This document shows positions 18,768 to 27,705 of a stretch of DNA of 64,000 nucleotides, piece by piece (the stretch's first letter is position 1; every line of letters starts with the position of its first letter). This DNA is from Noviherbaspirillum soli. GTDB lineage: Bacteria; Pseudomonadota; Gammaproteobacteria; Burkholderiales; Burkholderiaceae_D. The stretch spans positions 1 to 64,000 of the forward strand of contig NZ_JACYOX010000034.1 in the NCBI RefSeq assembly GCF_015352955.1. Reading direction: 5' to 3'. The position numbers and the translations under genes are program-made. A model generated the notes under the pieces. It was not told the origin of the DNA. It ran no database searches and saw only the letters and a program-made list of their open reading frames with translations.

Positions 18768-18800
18768 GATTCGGCAACGGCCCGTCCACAGGGGATCGCC

Positions 18801-20162
18801 TTATTGCCGCGCGCCATGGGCCAGGAGGCGCTCGACAATCGCGTGATGCCCGAGTTCGTTCGCCTTGGCCAGCGCGGTGTCCCCATTTGCGGCAACGAAG
18901 TTGACGTCGGCGCCACAATCAATCAGCAATTCCACCATGCCATCGAGACCCTTGCAAACGGCAAGCAGCAGAGCCGGCTGCGGCACGCGTTCCAGGCGCG
19001 GCGCCACCAGCGTCCGCATGAAGGGTCCGTCCTCATCCACGAATTCGGCATCCTCGGTCTTGCATCTGACCTCTCCAATACTGCGCGCCATGCGCGCATG
19101 GTGCGCCATTGCAGCTCCCCGCCCCAGCAGCGCATGGACCATGTCCGTGCTGGACAGCTCGACCGCGCATAGCAGCGGCGTGAAATAGCGCGTATCGCGG
19201 GCATTGATGTCGGCCCTGGCATCGAGCAATGCCCCGACGCAGGCCAGGCTGCCACCGCGCACCGCATAAAACAGCGCCGTGGCAGCCATCCAGTCCGGCG
19301 CATCGGGATCTGCACCGGCGGTTAGCAGGTCGTGGAGCATGTCGGCATTGCCTCTGGCAGCCGCAAGCATCAGCGGCGTCACGCTCGATGCCTCGTGCCA
19401 GAGGCAATCGACCTGCGCCCCCCCCTGAAGCAGCAGGCGCGTCATGGCCGCATCCTCCAGCGACACCGCCTCGAACAGGGCGGAACAGCCCTTCGTGTTC
19501 GGCTGGTCGATCTGCTGACGGTTCATCCGGGCAAGCAGCGCCGCGGCAGCGGCGTACTGCCGGCACAGCACAGCCACATGCAGCGCGGTGTTGCCGGCAT
19601 TGTCGCGCTTACCCGCATTGGCGCCATGATCGAGCAGCGCTCCGATCACCTCTGCCGAGCCGCCAGCGGCCGCATAGATCAGCGGCGTTCGCCTTTGACC
19701 GGAGCGCGCGTTCACGTCGACGTTGGCATCCAACAGCAGATGCACGCCATGCAAATGGCCCAGACTGGCCAGTGCGTGCAGCAACATCGGACTTTTCCTC
19801 GCCCGCTGGGACAGGTCGGCGCAGGCCAGCAACGCCGCCTCGATGGCAGCCGGATCCTGCTGCCGCAGTGCAGCCTCCAGGCTGTCCTCTTCTTCCGATT
19901 CCGATTCTGATTCCGATTCCGAGGCCGCGCTTTCTTCCGTGGGTGAAGCACTGGCTTCTTCCCTGAAACGCAATCCCGTGCTTGCAGGCGATCGCGTCCG
20001 GCCTTGCGCTGACGTTGATTTCTCCAGCAACGGCGTTTCCCGCTGCTCGCTGCGCAAAGGCGCATCAGGCACAACCATTTCGGCGCCCTGCTCTGGCAGA
20101 GCTTCAGGGTGCCCGGTCCTCGCGTACCTCGACTCGCCAACGACATCAATGCGATTGTTCAT
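18801..20162 (-). CDS. Ankyrin-repeat protein with acidic, disordered N-terminus (candidate effector)
   Basis: The 453-residue product is counted from the ATG at 20162, which has AGGAAAGCAGGAA before it; the frame is open upstream to 20318. Residues 1-110 are polar, Ser/Glu/Pro-rich and include an alternating Glu-Ser run followed by EEED. From about 110 to the end there are roughly nine ankyrin repeats, for example GQRRTPLIYAAAGGSAEVIG and AGNTALHVAVLCRQYAAAAA, ending in GDTALAKANELGHHAIVERL. There is no signal peptide or membrane segment. Ankyrin proteins may act inside the bacterium or be injected into eukaryotic cells. No secretion signal can be proved here, but the N-terminus is compatible with type III export. 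Confidence 0.85.
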   Translation of the reverse strand: MNNRIDVVGESRYARTGHPEALPEQGAEMVVPDAPLRSEQRETPLLEKSTSAQGRTRSPASTGLRFREEASASPTEESAASESESESESEEEDSLEAALRQQDPAAIEAALLACADLSQRARKSPMLLHALASLGHLHGVHLLLDANVDVNARSGQRRTPLIYAAAGGSAEVIGALLDHGANAGKRDNAGNTALHVAVLCRQYAAAAALLARMNRQQIDQPNTKGCSALFEAVSLEDAAMTRLLLQGGAQVDCLWHEASSVTPLMLAAARGNADMLHDLLTAGADPDAPDWMAATALFYAVRGGSLACVGALLDARADINARDTRYFTPLLCAVELSSTDMVHALLGRGAAMAHHARMARSIGEVRCKTEDAEFVDEDGPFMRTLVAPRLERVPQPALLLAVCKGLDGMVELLIDCGADVNFVAANGDTALAKANELGHHAIVERLLAHGARQ

Positions 20163-20395
20163 TTCCTGCTTTCCTGATCGACGCGAGCCCAAAGCGGGGA
20201 TCGCTGGCGCGCTTCGCCGCAGGGCGAAGTCAGCGTCGGTACAAGAAGCGAAGCTTTGGTTCCTCAACGAGGATTGAACAGGATCAAAGCGCTCATCAGG
20301 AGGCGCCGGAGAGACCATACGAGCCCGCGCCAGGCGCCATCGGGCAATCCGGCACCTGGGGAGCCACCTTCCAGGTAGCCGTCAACGCCAGTGCC

Positions 20396-21709
20396 TTATT
20401 GCGCCTGGGCAGTGACCCGCCACACCGCATCGCCCACGTCATCGGCGATGAGCAGAGCGCCCTGCCGGTCCTGCGCCAGTCCGACTGGTGCGCCGTACAG
20501 CTTCTTCTCGTCGTCGGAGTGAAAGCCGCTGACGACCACCCTGGGCTGGCCCACCGGCTTGCCCTGCTCGAAACCGACGAAGACGACTGCATACCCGCTG
20601 AGCGGCGAACGGTCCCAGCTGCCATGTTCACTGACGAACGCGCCGCCGTGGTACGTCGCCGGCAGCGCATTGTCAGGCGAGAAAAGCAGGCCCAACGCGG
20701 CGACGTGCGAGCCCAGCGCGTAATCCGGCTTGAGCGCCCTGGCGACCAGGTCCGGGCGCTGTGGCACCACGCGGTGATCCACGTTCTGGCCGTAGTAGCT
20801 GTAAGGCCAGCCATAAAATCCGCCTTCCTGTACGGAAGTCATGTAGTCCGGCACCAGGTCCGCGCCGATTTCATCCCGTTCGTTGACGATGGTCCACAGC
20901 TTGCCGCTCTGCGGTTCCCACTGCAACCCGGTCGGATTGCGAAGTCCGGCAGCGTAGATGCGGCTGCCGCCCGTGGCCACGTCCACCTCCAGCACGTCGG
21001 CGCGCCGGTATTCGATATCCATTCCGTTCTCGGTGATATTGCTGTTGGAGCCGACACCGACATAAAGCTTCTTGCCGTCCGGGCTGGCCAGCAGCGCCTT
21101 GGTCCAGTGGTGATTCACCGTGCTCGGCAGGTCCGCAAACTCCACTCCCGGCGCGGCTATCCTGGTGTCCCCGACATGGTAGGGAAACTTGACGATGGCA
21201 CCGGTGTTGGCAACGTAGAGCGCGTCTCCTATCATCTGCACGCCGAAAGGCGAATGAAGATGCTCAACCAGCACATGCTTGTCCCACTCACCGCCGGCCT
21301 TGGGGCGCAACAGCGTGATCCGGTTTCCGCCCTTGCCGCCCTTGCCGGAGCTCCCCTTCACCTTGTTGGCGATCAGCTGCTTCGGCGTCGTGACAGGCTC
21401 CTCTCCCGGACCATTGGACTCGACCACCAGCACGTCGCCATTGGACAGTGCAAGCAACTGGCGTGGATGCATCAGGCCGCTGGCGACTTTCTCGATTTTT
21501 AGTCCCGAGGCAACTTTGGGAGTCTGGCCCGGCTGCCAGCCGGTCCCGGTGGGAACCTGCATGGGCGGCATCAGGAAGTCTTTCGGCTCCGGCAAGGCTG
21601 GGTTGCTTCCCGACTGTTGCACGGGCTCCATGGTGGCTTTGCCGCTGCAGCCAAGCAATGACATGCTCAAGGCCAGCGTCGTGATGGTGCAATGGGACAT
21701 CTTATTCAT
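20396..21709 (-). CDS. PQQ-type sugar (L-sorbosone-like) dehydrogenase, lipoprotein
   Basis: The 437-residue product from the ATG at 21709 has a lipoprotein signal (LALSMSLLGCSG). It is followed by a beta-propeller of the soluble glucose/sorbosone dehydrogenase class. Blocks include PRQLLALSNGDVLVVESNGP, HHWTKALLASPDGKKLYVGV, GLRNPTGLQWEPQSGKLWTI and FVSEHGSWDRSPLSGYAVVF, the last typical of sorbosone-dehydrogenase-like proteins. It should act in the periplasm on a sugar, possibly with PQQ; the substrate is unknown. Its first codons overlap the end of the upstream membrane-protein gene by 8 bp. Confidence 0.85.
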   Translation of the reverse strand: MNKMSHCTITTLALSMSLLGCSGKATMEPVQQSGSNPALPEPKDFLMPPMQVPTGTGWQPGQTPKVASGLKIEKVASGLMHPRQLLALSNGDVLVVESNGPGEEPVTTPKQLIANKVKGSSGKGGKGGNRITLLRPKAGGEWDKHVLVEHLHSPFGVQMIGDALYVANTGAIVKFPYHVGDTRIAAPGVEFADLPSTVNHHWTKALLASPDGKKLYVGVGSNSNITENGMDIEYRRADVLEVDVATGGSRIYAAGLRNPTGLQWEPQSGKLWTIVNERDEIGADLVPDYMTSVQEGGFYGWPYSYYGQNVDHRVVPQRPDLVARALKPDYALGSHVAALGLLFSPDNALPATYHGGAFVSEHGSWDRSPLSGYAVVFVGFEQGKPVGQPRVVVSGFHSDDEKKLYGAPVGLAQDRQGALLIADDVGDAVWRVTAQAQ

Positions 21710-22145
21710 GGACGATTTTTCCTTCCGAGGCAAGCTGCGCTGCCACGCCGATGCGGCCGATGGCGAGCAGAATGACCGTGATGGCCGAGAGCCAGGCGCC
21801 GGCAGGCATCGAAGCATAGGCGTCACGACTATGGACGAACGCATTGAGGATAGCCGCGACAATCGCAACCAGGTTCAGCCAGAAGTCGACCTTGTCGGCG
21901 CGCGCGACGTTGTGGCGTGAGGTGATCCATACCTGCACCAGGTTCACGAGGCGGGGAATGACCGCGAACAGCAGTCCGATGGCAATGAGCCAGGCGGCGC
22001 CCTTGTCCCACAGCATCACGGCGGTGCGCAAATAGATGAGATCGAATATCAGTGCGGCCACAAAGAAGCCGAACGGAATGGGATTGAGGACGCCGTACAT
22101 TGCGTTGGCAATGACGGAGCGATGGTTTGAAGCCTGAATGTTCAT
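21702..22145 (-). CDS. DUF2231-like membrane protein
   Basis: The 147-residue protein has four hydrophobic segments (about 18-40, 48-68, 88-105 and 115-138). The N-terminal NPIPFGFFVAALIFDLIYLR recalls the DUF2231 family of small membrane proteins. Its 3' end overlaps the sorbosone-dehydrogenase-like gene, so the two are co-translated, and the protein may hand electrons from that enzyme to the respiratory chain. That role is inference; no haem ligand pattern is obvious. Confidence 0.7.
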   Translation of the reverse strand: MNIQASNHRSVIANAMYGVLNPIPFGFFVAALIFDLIYLRTAVMLWDKGAAWLIAIGLLFAVIPRLVNLVQVWITSRHNVARADKVDFWLNLVAIVAAILNAFVHSRDAYASMPAGAWLSAITVILLAIGRIGVAAQLASEGKIVHE

Positions 22146-22555
22146 GAGTACGCTCGCGATCAGTGTGGGGAATGGCGTTGCAGCAGGCTCACGGCCTGCC
22201 TCGCCGTTTCGGCGCCCCGCATTTGCGCCTGTGAGGCTTGATGCATCACAGCCTAGTCTTCGAAAGTCGCCTCGATGCTCATTAAGTGGAGCGAGTTATC
22301 TTTGAATCAATCATGCGATGGAGGTACGCCTTTTCAGGCCATGCCTCTTTTCATGCCCTGCCTGAAGGCTTTCCGGGCACGATCGAAAGATGAGTCGCCC
22401 TTCCCCCGCGGGCCGTCGACTATTCCATGGCCTCATGAAATCTTCCATGCCGACGAATCGCTGCGGGTGCGAGGGTTCAGGATCAATGGTGCCAGGACGA
22501 CCCTCAAACGGGCTTGTCACGCGTTCAGGGCTTGTCCGAATCGAGATGCGATTAC
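22146..22555. other. Divergent intergenic region without a gene
   Basis: About 410 bp lie between the DUF2231-like gene and the MarR gene. It has several short open frames but none with a ribosome site or recognisable product. It probably carries promoters in both directions; only the palindrome at 22556-22568 stands out. Confidence 0.5.
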
Positions 22556-22568
22556 ATCACGTGGTGAT
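22556..22568. promoter_or_regulatory. Palindrome upstream of marR-type gene, candidate operator
   Basis: ATCAC-GTG-GTGAT is a perfect inverted repeat located 45 bp before the regulator start and next to an A/T-rich stretch. MarR proteins commonly bind such sites upstream of their own gene. The assignment is inference. Confidence 0.5.
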
Positions 22569-22612
22569 ATATTAAAAAAATCAAATCAACCTGATCCGCA
22601 TCTCGCCCGACC

Positions 22613-23056
22613 GTGCCAAGCTCAAGAAAACTGGCCAAGTCCGACTTCGAGGCCTTGTCGGAATTCCGTTATCAACTTCGCCGCTTCCTGCGCTTTAGCG
22701 AACTGGCCGTTGGAAAGGAAGGACTGACGCCGCAGCAATATCTGCTCCTGCTTCATCTCAAGGGACTGCCTGGACGCGAGAGCGCTACCGTGGGCGAACT
22801 TGCAGAGCGGCTGCAGATATTGCCCCATGGCGCCCTGGCCCTGGTGAACCGCTGCGAGGAAGCTGGCCTGATCACGCGATCGGAAGATGCCAGCGACCGC
22901 CGTCAGGTACGGATCGGCATGACAGCCTTGGGCGAGACGAAATTGCGCAGTCTCGCCGCCCTGCACCGGGCGGAACTGGAATCGCTGGATGGCCTTTTCC
23001 GGGTCGTCGATATTTTCGGCTTTGGTGACGACTTTAATGACAAGGGAAAAGCCTGA
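22613..23056 (+). CDS. MarR-family transcriptional regulator
   Basis: The 147-residue winged-helix regulator starts at a GTG. It contains LTPQQYLLLLHLKGLPGRES, TVGELAERLQILPHGALALV and the wing EDASDRRQVRIGMTALGETK with the conserved Asp-x-Arg. MarR proteins are usually repressors relieved by small aromatic or oxidised ligands. It lies 90 bp upstream of the molybdopterin oxidoreductase gene on the same strand and likely controls that gene and the two that follow. Confidence 0.85.
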   Translation: MPSSRKLAKSDFEALSEFRYQLRRFLRFSELAVGKEGLTPQQYLLLLHLKGLPGRESATVGELAERLQILPHGALALVNRCEEAGLITRSEDASDRRQVRIGMTALGETKLRSLAALHRAELESLDGLFRVVDIFGFGDDFNDKGKA

Positions 23057-23146
23057 TGCCGAACCATCCGCAGTCTCTGGCACGTGACTGCAAGGGGCTG
23101 CCCGGCAGGCGCCTGCGCCCGATCTCATCTTGACATGGAGGAGCAC

Positions 23147-25450
23147 ATGGAAAAACGCATCGATAGCAATCTGCAGATCGAAGGAGAACCGGATCAGTGG
23201 GTGCACTCCGCCTGCCTGCTCTGTTCCAACGGCTGCGGCATGGACATTGCGGTGAAGGATGGACGCATTGCCGGCGTGCGCGGCAACCCGGACCACCCGG
23301 TGAATTTCGGCCACCTGGGACCCAAGGGCAAGCATGCGTGGGTAGCCAACAATGATCGCCAACGCGGCACGCTGCCGATGATACGCAGGCACAAGGGCGC
23401 CGCCATGGAACAGGTCGACTGGCCCGAGGCGATGGACTTTTTCATTGCGCGCTTTCGGGCTGCCTGGGACCAGGGCCATGAGAACCTGGCGTGCTACAAC
23501 TCCGGGCAATTGACGCTGGAAGAATTTTATACGCTGGCCAAGCTATGGCGCGGCGGCTTGCAGTCGTCGAATATCGATGGCAATACCCGGCTTTGCACGG
23601 CCACTTCCGCCACCGGGCTCATGGCCAATTTCGGCGCGGACGGCCCGGTAGCCTCCTACGTCGACATCGATCAGGCCGACCTGCTGTGCCTGTATGGCCA
23701 CAACGTGGCGGAATCTCAGACAGTGTTATGGGAACGCATGCTTGCAGCGAAGAAGAACAACGGTGGCCGCATCATCGTCGTCGATCCGCGCAAGAGCCCG
23801 ACGGTGCGCCAGGGCGCGGATCTTCATATCCAGCTGCGGGCAGGAACGAATGTGGCGCTGATGAATGGGCTGATCCATCTGCTGATCCGCCGCGAAGCGG
23901 TCCGCGAGGATTTCGTTAACGCGCATACCAGCGGCTTCCCGATGCTCAAGACTGTCTGCGATGAATATCCGCCGGAACGCGTAGCCGAGATCTGCGGCAT
24001 TGAACAATCCATTCTGGAAACCGCGGCCGACTGGATAGGCGGCACCGAGAAGATGGTATCGACCGTGCTGCAGGGTTTCTACCAGAGCGTCGAGGCCACC
24101 GCCGCCTCATCCCTTGTCAACACCGTGCATCTCCTGACAGGCGCCATTGGCAAGCCAGGGGCCGGCCCCCTGCTCATGGCCGGCCAGCCCTCGGCCATGT
24201 CAAACCGCGAGGCCGGCGCTGACGGTTCCTACCCTGCTTACCGCAACCCGCACAACGAAAAGCACATGCGGGAACTGTGCGCGCTATGGAATATCCCGTT
24301 CGACGATTTCCACCCCGAAGTCCCCAACGACATACTCACCATGATGGAAAGTGCCGAGCGGGGCGAGATCGAATTCATGTGGGTGATAGGCACCAACCCC
24401 TTGGTCAGCCTGCCGGACCAGAACCGCAGCAGGAAGATCCTGGACAAGCTGTTCCTGGTCGTGCAGGACCCGTTCGTCGACACGGAATCGGTTGCGCTGG
24501 CCGACATTTACTTCCCGACCGCGATGTGGGGAGAAAAGACCGGTTGCGTGACCAACGCCGAGCGCAGCGTGAATCTGATGCTCAAGGCAGTCGAGCCGCC
24601 GGGCCAGGCGCGCAGCGACTTCGATATCTTCATCGACGTGTCGCGGCGCCTGGGTTTTCTGGACCAGGACAAGAAACCTCTGATCGGTTTCCAGGAACCC
24701 AGGGACGCATTTGAAGAATGGCGGCGGGTTTCGGCCGGACGCCCCTGTGATTATTCGGCAATGACCTATGAGCTCATTCTGGAAATGGGAGCCGTGCGCT
24801 GGCCCTGCAACGCCAGGCATCCGCGTGGCACGGAGCGCCTGTACGAGGATCTGCATTTCTGGACTGGCATCGATGACTGCGAAAGCTATGGCGCCGACTT
24901 CTTAACCGGCAACAAGCATACGCGGGACAACTACAAGCACATCGATCCCAAGGGAAAGGCATTTCTGAAACCTGCGCATTACCGACGCCAGCCCAACCCG
25001 GTGACCGAAGCATTTCCGTTCCTGCTCAATACCGGCAGGCTGGTGTATCACTTCCACACGCGCACCAAGACGGGCCGGTCGGACGTCCTGAACCGGCGTG
25101 CGCCCCACGCCTATGTCGAGATTCATCCCGAAGACGCTGCGCGTCATGGGATTGCACTCGGGGACACGGTGGAAATCACGTCGCCGCAAGGGACATGGCA
25201 GGGCCTGGCAATGGTCGTTGACTCGGTGCGGCAAGGCGAAGTATTCATCCCGTTTCACTACGGGCAAGGCCTGGAAGCGGCAAACCAGCACACCTGGTAT
25301 GCACGCGATCCGGTCAGCAAGCAACCGCAGTTCAAGTCATCGCCCGTCGCATTGCGCAAGCTGAGTTTTGGCGCGCCGGAACAATGGCTCGTGGATCGAT
25401 TGAAGGAACTGGATGGCAGCATGACCGTCCCTTTCGCGATGCGGACCTGA
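23147..25450 (+). CDS. Molybdopterin oxidoreductase (DMSO reductase superfamily)
   Basis: The 767-residue product from the ATG at 23147 (GGAGGAG ribosome site) has no Tat signal, so it is cytoplasmic. The N-terminal iron-sulphur motif shows three cysteines (ACLLCSNGCGMD). At the usual fourth-cysteine position there is glycine (GHLGPKGKHAW instead of LC-x-KG), so the cluster may be incomplete or absent. The likely Mo ligand is Cys in NTRLCTATSATG. The molybdopterin-binding domains follow (VIGTNPLVSLPDQN, DIYFPTAMWGEKTGCVTNAE), and a C-terminal MGD-binding domain starts near NTGRLVYHFHTRTKTGRS. The substrate is unknown; nitrate reductase and formate dehydrogenase are its relatives. It is followed by a GH1-like gene. 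Confidence 0.85.
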   Translation: MEKRIDSNLQIEGEPDQWVHSACLLCSNGCGMDIAVKDGRIAGVRGNPDHPVNFGHLGPKGKHAWVANNDRQRGTLPMIRRHKGAAMEQVDWPEAMDFFIARFRAAWDQGHENLACYNSGQLTLEEFYTLAKLWRGGLQSSNIDGNTRLCTATSATGLMANFGADGPVASYVDIDQADLLCLYGHNVAESQTVLWERMLAAKKNNGGRIIVVDPRKSPTVRQGADLHIQLRAGTNVALMNGLIHLLIRREAVREDFVNAHTSGFPMLKTVCDEYPPERVAEICGIEQSILETAADWIGGTEKMVSTVLQGFYQSVEATAASSLVNTVHLLTGAIGKPGAGPLLMAGQPSAMSNREAGADGSYPAYRNPHNEKHMRELCALWNIPFDDFHPEVPNDILTMMESAERGEIEFMWVIGTNPLVSLPDQNRSRKILDKLFLVVQDPFVDTESVALADIYFPTAMWGEKTGCVTNAERSVNLMLKAVEPPGQARSDFDIFIDVSRRLGFLDQDKKPLIGFQEPRDAFEEWRRVSAGRPCDYSAMTYELILEMGAVRWPCNARHPRGTERLYEDLHFWTGIDDCESYGADFLTGNKHTRDNYKHIDPKGKAFLKPAHYRRQPNPVTEAFPFLLNTGRLVYHFHTRTKTGRSDVLNRRAPHAYVEIHPEDAARHGIALGDTVEITSPQGTWQGLAMVVDSVRQGEVFIPFHYGQGLEAANQHTWYARDPVSKQPQFKSSPVALRKLSFGAPEQWLVDRLKELDGSMTVPFAMRT

Positions 25451-25600
25451 CAGGGAATTGCCGTTCCGGGCCGCCCGCTGCCTCGTTTCGCCGGCATGGC
25501 GCAGGGATGATTCCACTAGCCGCGCGACGTCAGCCGGCAGCTTCAGGTTCGCGAAACCCTGGGCGCTGTGCAGCATCCAATCCGCAGGAGGAGTGATGCG

Positions 25601-26899
25601 ATGATGTCTGGATTCATTTTTTCAACCGGAATAGAAAACAGCATTCCGACCATCGACGGCGGCCGTCTGAGAATGGATGAGCTCGACAAGTGCGGCCACT
25701 ACCAGCATTGGGAAACCGATTTCAGGCTGGTCAGGGAACTCGGCATTGGGTTCTTGCGCTACGGCCCGCCGCTTCACCGTACTTTCCTCGGTCCTGACCG
25801 GTACGACTGGGAATTCGCCGATCTTGCGTTCGCGCGCTTGCGGAAACTCGGCATCGTGCCCATCGTCGACCTGTGCCATTTCGGCGTACCCGACTGGATA
25901 GGCAACTTTCAGAACCCGGATTTCCCGGCCCACTTTTCGCAATACGCAGCCGCCTTCGCCCAGCGCTACCCCTGGGTGCAGCTCTATACCCCGGTCAACG
26001 AGATGTATATCTGCGCCCTGTTTTCGGGGCTGTACGGCTGGTGGAACGAGCAACTGACCACGGACCGCGGTTTCGTCACGGCCCTGAAGCATGTGGTCAA
26101 GGCCAACCTGCTTGCGATGCGGGCGATTCTGGCAACGCGGCCGGATGCCATCTTTATCCAGAGCGAATCCTCCGAGTATTTCCACGCCGAGAACCCGAAG
26201 GCCATCGGTCCGGCCGAACTGATGAATGATCGCCGCTTCCTGTCGCTGGACCTGAACTATGGCCGCCGGGTCGATTCGGAGATGTATGAGTACCTGATGG
26301 ACAACGGCATGACGCGCGAGGAGTACCACTTCTTTCTCGACAATCATCTGAAGCATCATTGCATCATGGGCAACGACTACTACATCACCAATGAGCACCG
26401 GGTCGATGCCAGCGGCGTTTGCTGCGCATCGGGTGAAATCTTTGGCTACTCGGTCATTACCAACATGTATTACCAGCGGTACCGCTTGCCAGTCATGCAT
26501 ACCGAGACCAACACCTACCAGGGCCCGAAAGGCAATGAGGCGGTGAACTGGCTGTGGAAGGAATGGGCCAATGTGCTGCGGGTCAGGAACGATGGCGTGC
26601 CCATCGTTGGCTTCACCTGGTATTCGCTGACGGACCAGGTCGACTGGGACAGTGCGCTGCGTGAAAACAATGGCAACGTCAATGCCCTTGGCTTGTATGA
26701 CCTCGACCGCAACATGCGGCCGGTTGGCAGCGCCTACCAGAAGCTGATTGCGAACTGGCGGGAAGTGCTGCCGACCCAAAGCATATGCCTGCAGGTGCCC
26801 ATCGTCATGCCCGAGCAAGCGCAGGACACTGCGCCAGCGGCGGAGCTGCACGGGCCAGCCGCAACCGCTGCGACTGCAGCGCCAGCCAACACGCAATAG
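25601..26899 (+). CDS. Glycoside hydrolase family 1-like protein (beta-glucosidase-like)
   Basis: The 432-residue product from the ATG at 25601 has a strong site (GCAGGAGGAG) upstream. It has a TIM-barrel sequence with the GH1 acid/base motif as TPVNEM (usually NEP) at strand 4 and the nucleophile motif as HTETNT (usually TENG) near residue 307. It also has GFTWYSLTDQVDWDSAL, similar to the GH1 W-S-L-x-D-x-x-x-W signature. There is no signal peptide. The last 40 residues are an Ala/Pro/Thr-rich tail. Catalytic residues are present, so hydrolysis of a beta-glycoside is likely; the substrate is unknown. It sits between the molybdoenzyme and a dehydrogenase. Confidence 0.8.
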   Translation: MMSGFIFSTGIENSIPTIDGGRLRMDELDKCGHYQHWETDFRLVRELGIGFLRYGPPLHRTFLGPDRYDWEFADLAFARLRKLGIVPIVDLCHFGVPDWIGNFQNPDFPAHFSQYAAAFAQRYPWVQLYTPVNEMYICALFSGLYGWWNEQLTTDRGFVTALKHVVKANLLAMRAILATRPDAIFIQSESSEYFHAENPKAIGPAELMNDRRFLSLDLNYGRRVDSEMYEYLMDNGMTREEYHFFLDNHLKHHCIMGNDYYITNEHRVDASGVCCASGEIFGYSVITNMYYQRYRLPVMHTETNTYQGPKGNEAVNWLWKEWANVLRVRNDGVPIVGFTWYSLTDQVDWDSALRENNGNVNALGLYDLDRNMRPVGSAYQKLIANWREVLPTQSICLQVPIVMPEQAQDTAPAAELHGPAATAATAAPANTQ

Positions 26900-26924
26900 A
26901 TGAATAGATGCCGAGGAGCAGAAG

Positions 26925-27662
26925 ATGCGATTTTCGGAAAAGGTGGTCATCGTCACGGGCGGCGCCAGCGGCATCGGCCTGGCCACGGCAGAGCGGTTCG
27001 CATCGGAGCGGGCAAACGTGGTGATTGCGGACAGGGACGGCCAGCGAGCGGCAACCGCCGCGCAGCAATTGCGCAGGACGGGCACAGCCGGCGTTCTGGC
27101 AAGCACCTGCGACGTTTCGGTGGAAGCGCAGGTCAAGGCGACGATCGATGCCGCCATCGGCCACTTCGGCCGGCTCGATGTGGTCGTCAACAATGCCGGG
27201 CTGATGACCTTCCATCCCTTGGGCAGGTTGACGCAGGAAGACTGGCGACGGGTATTGGATGTGGATCTTCTGGGCGCGTTCTATTTCATCAAGCACGGCT
27301 TTGCCGTAATGAAGCCGGGAAGCGCAGTCGTCAATGTCGCCAGCATCCATGCAATCCAGACCAGTCCGCTGGATGCGCCCTATGCCGCTGCGAAGGCAGC
27401 GCTGCTGTCGCTGACACGCAGCGCCGCCATTGAAGGTGCGAACAAGCAGATCCGGGTCAATGCAGTACTGCCAGGCGCGATCGACACGCCCATGCTTTGG
27501 GATAATCCCAACGTCCAGTCAGGCGCGGAAAACATCAACCCCAAGGATGTCGGGAAGCCCGAGCATGTGGCGGCAGCGGTCGCCTTCCTCGCATCGGACG
27601 ATGCCGCCTTCATTCAAGGCACGACGCTGATCGTGGATGGCGGCCGCCTGGCCCGTCTTTGA
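26925..27662 (+). CDS. Short-chain dehydrogenase/reductase (SDR)
   Basis: The 245-residue classical SDR has the cofactor motif TGGASGIG at residues 11-18, NNAG at about 89-92, catalytic Ser in VNVASIHAIQ and the Tyr-x-x-x-Lys pair in APYAAAKAAL. It ends FIQGTTLIVDGGRLARL. Asp in IADRDG after strand 2 suggests preference for NAD(H). It starts 25 bp after the GH1-like gene and probably forms one transcript with it and the molybdoenzyme. The substrate is unknown. Confidence 0.87.
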   Translation: MRFSEKVVIVTGGASGIGLATAERFASERANVVIADRDGQRAATAAQQLRRTGTAGVLASTCDVSVEAQVKATIDAAIGHFGRLDVVVNNAGLMTFHPLGRLTQEDWRRVLDVDLLGAFYFIKHGFAVMKPGSAVVNVASIHAIQTSPLDAPYAAAKAALLSLTRSAAIEGANKQIRVNAVLPGAIDTPMLWDNPNVQSGAENINPKDVGKPEHVAAAVAFLASDDAAFIQGTTLIVDGGRLARL

Positions 27663-27705
27663 GCGTACGGGAACAGGCGGATGGTTCATCGCCGGCGCTG
27701 GCCTG

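Noticed and set aside
20163-20318. Hrp-type or PIP-type box upstream of the ankyrin gene
   Set aside because: GGAACC and two TTCGC words occur, but spacing and the second half do not match the known box patterns. The same check upstream of paralogues A and B and the F-box gene was negative.
20163-20395. Extended N-terminus of the ankyrin protein from 20318
   Set aside because: The extension has no ribosome site or similarity, while the ATG at 20162 has a good site.
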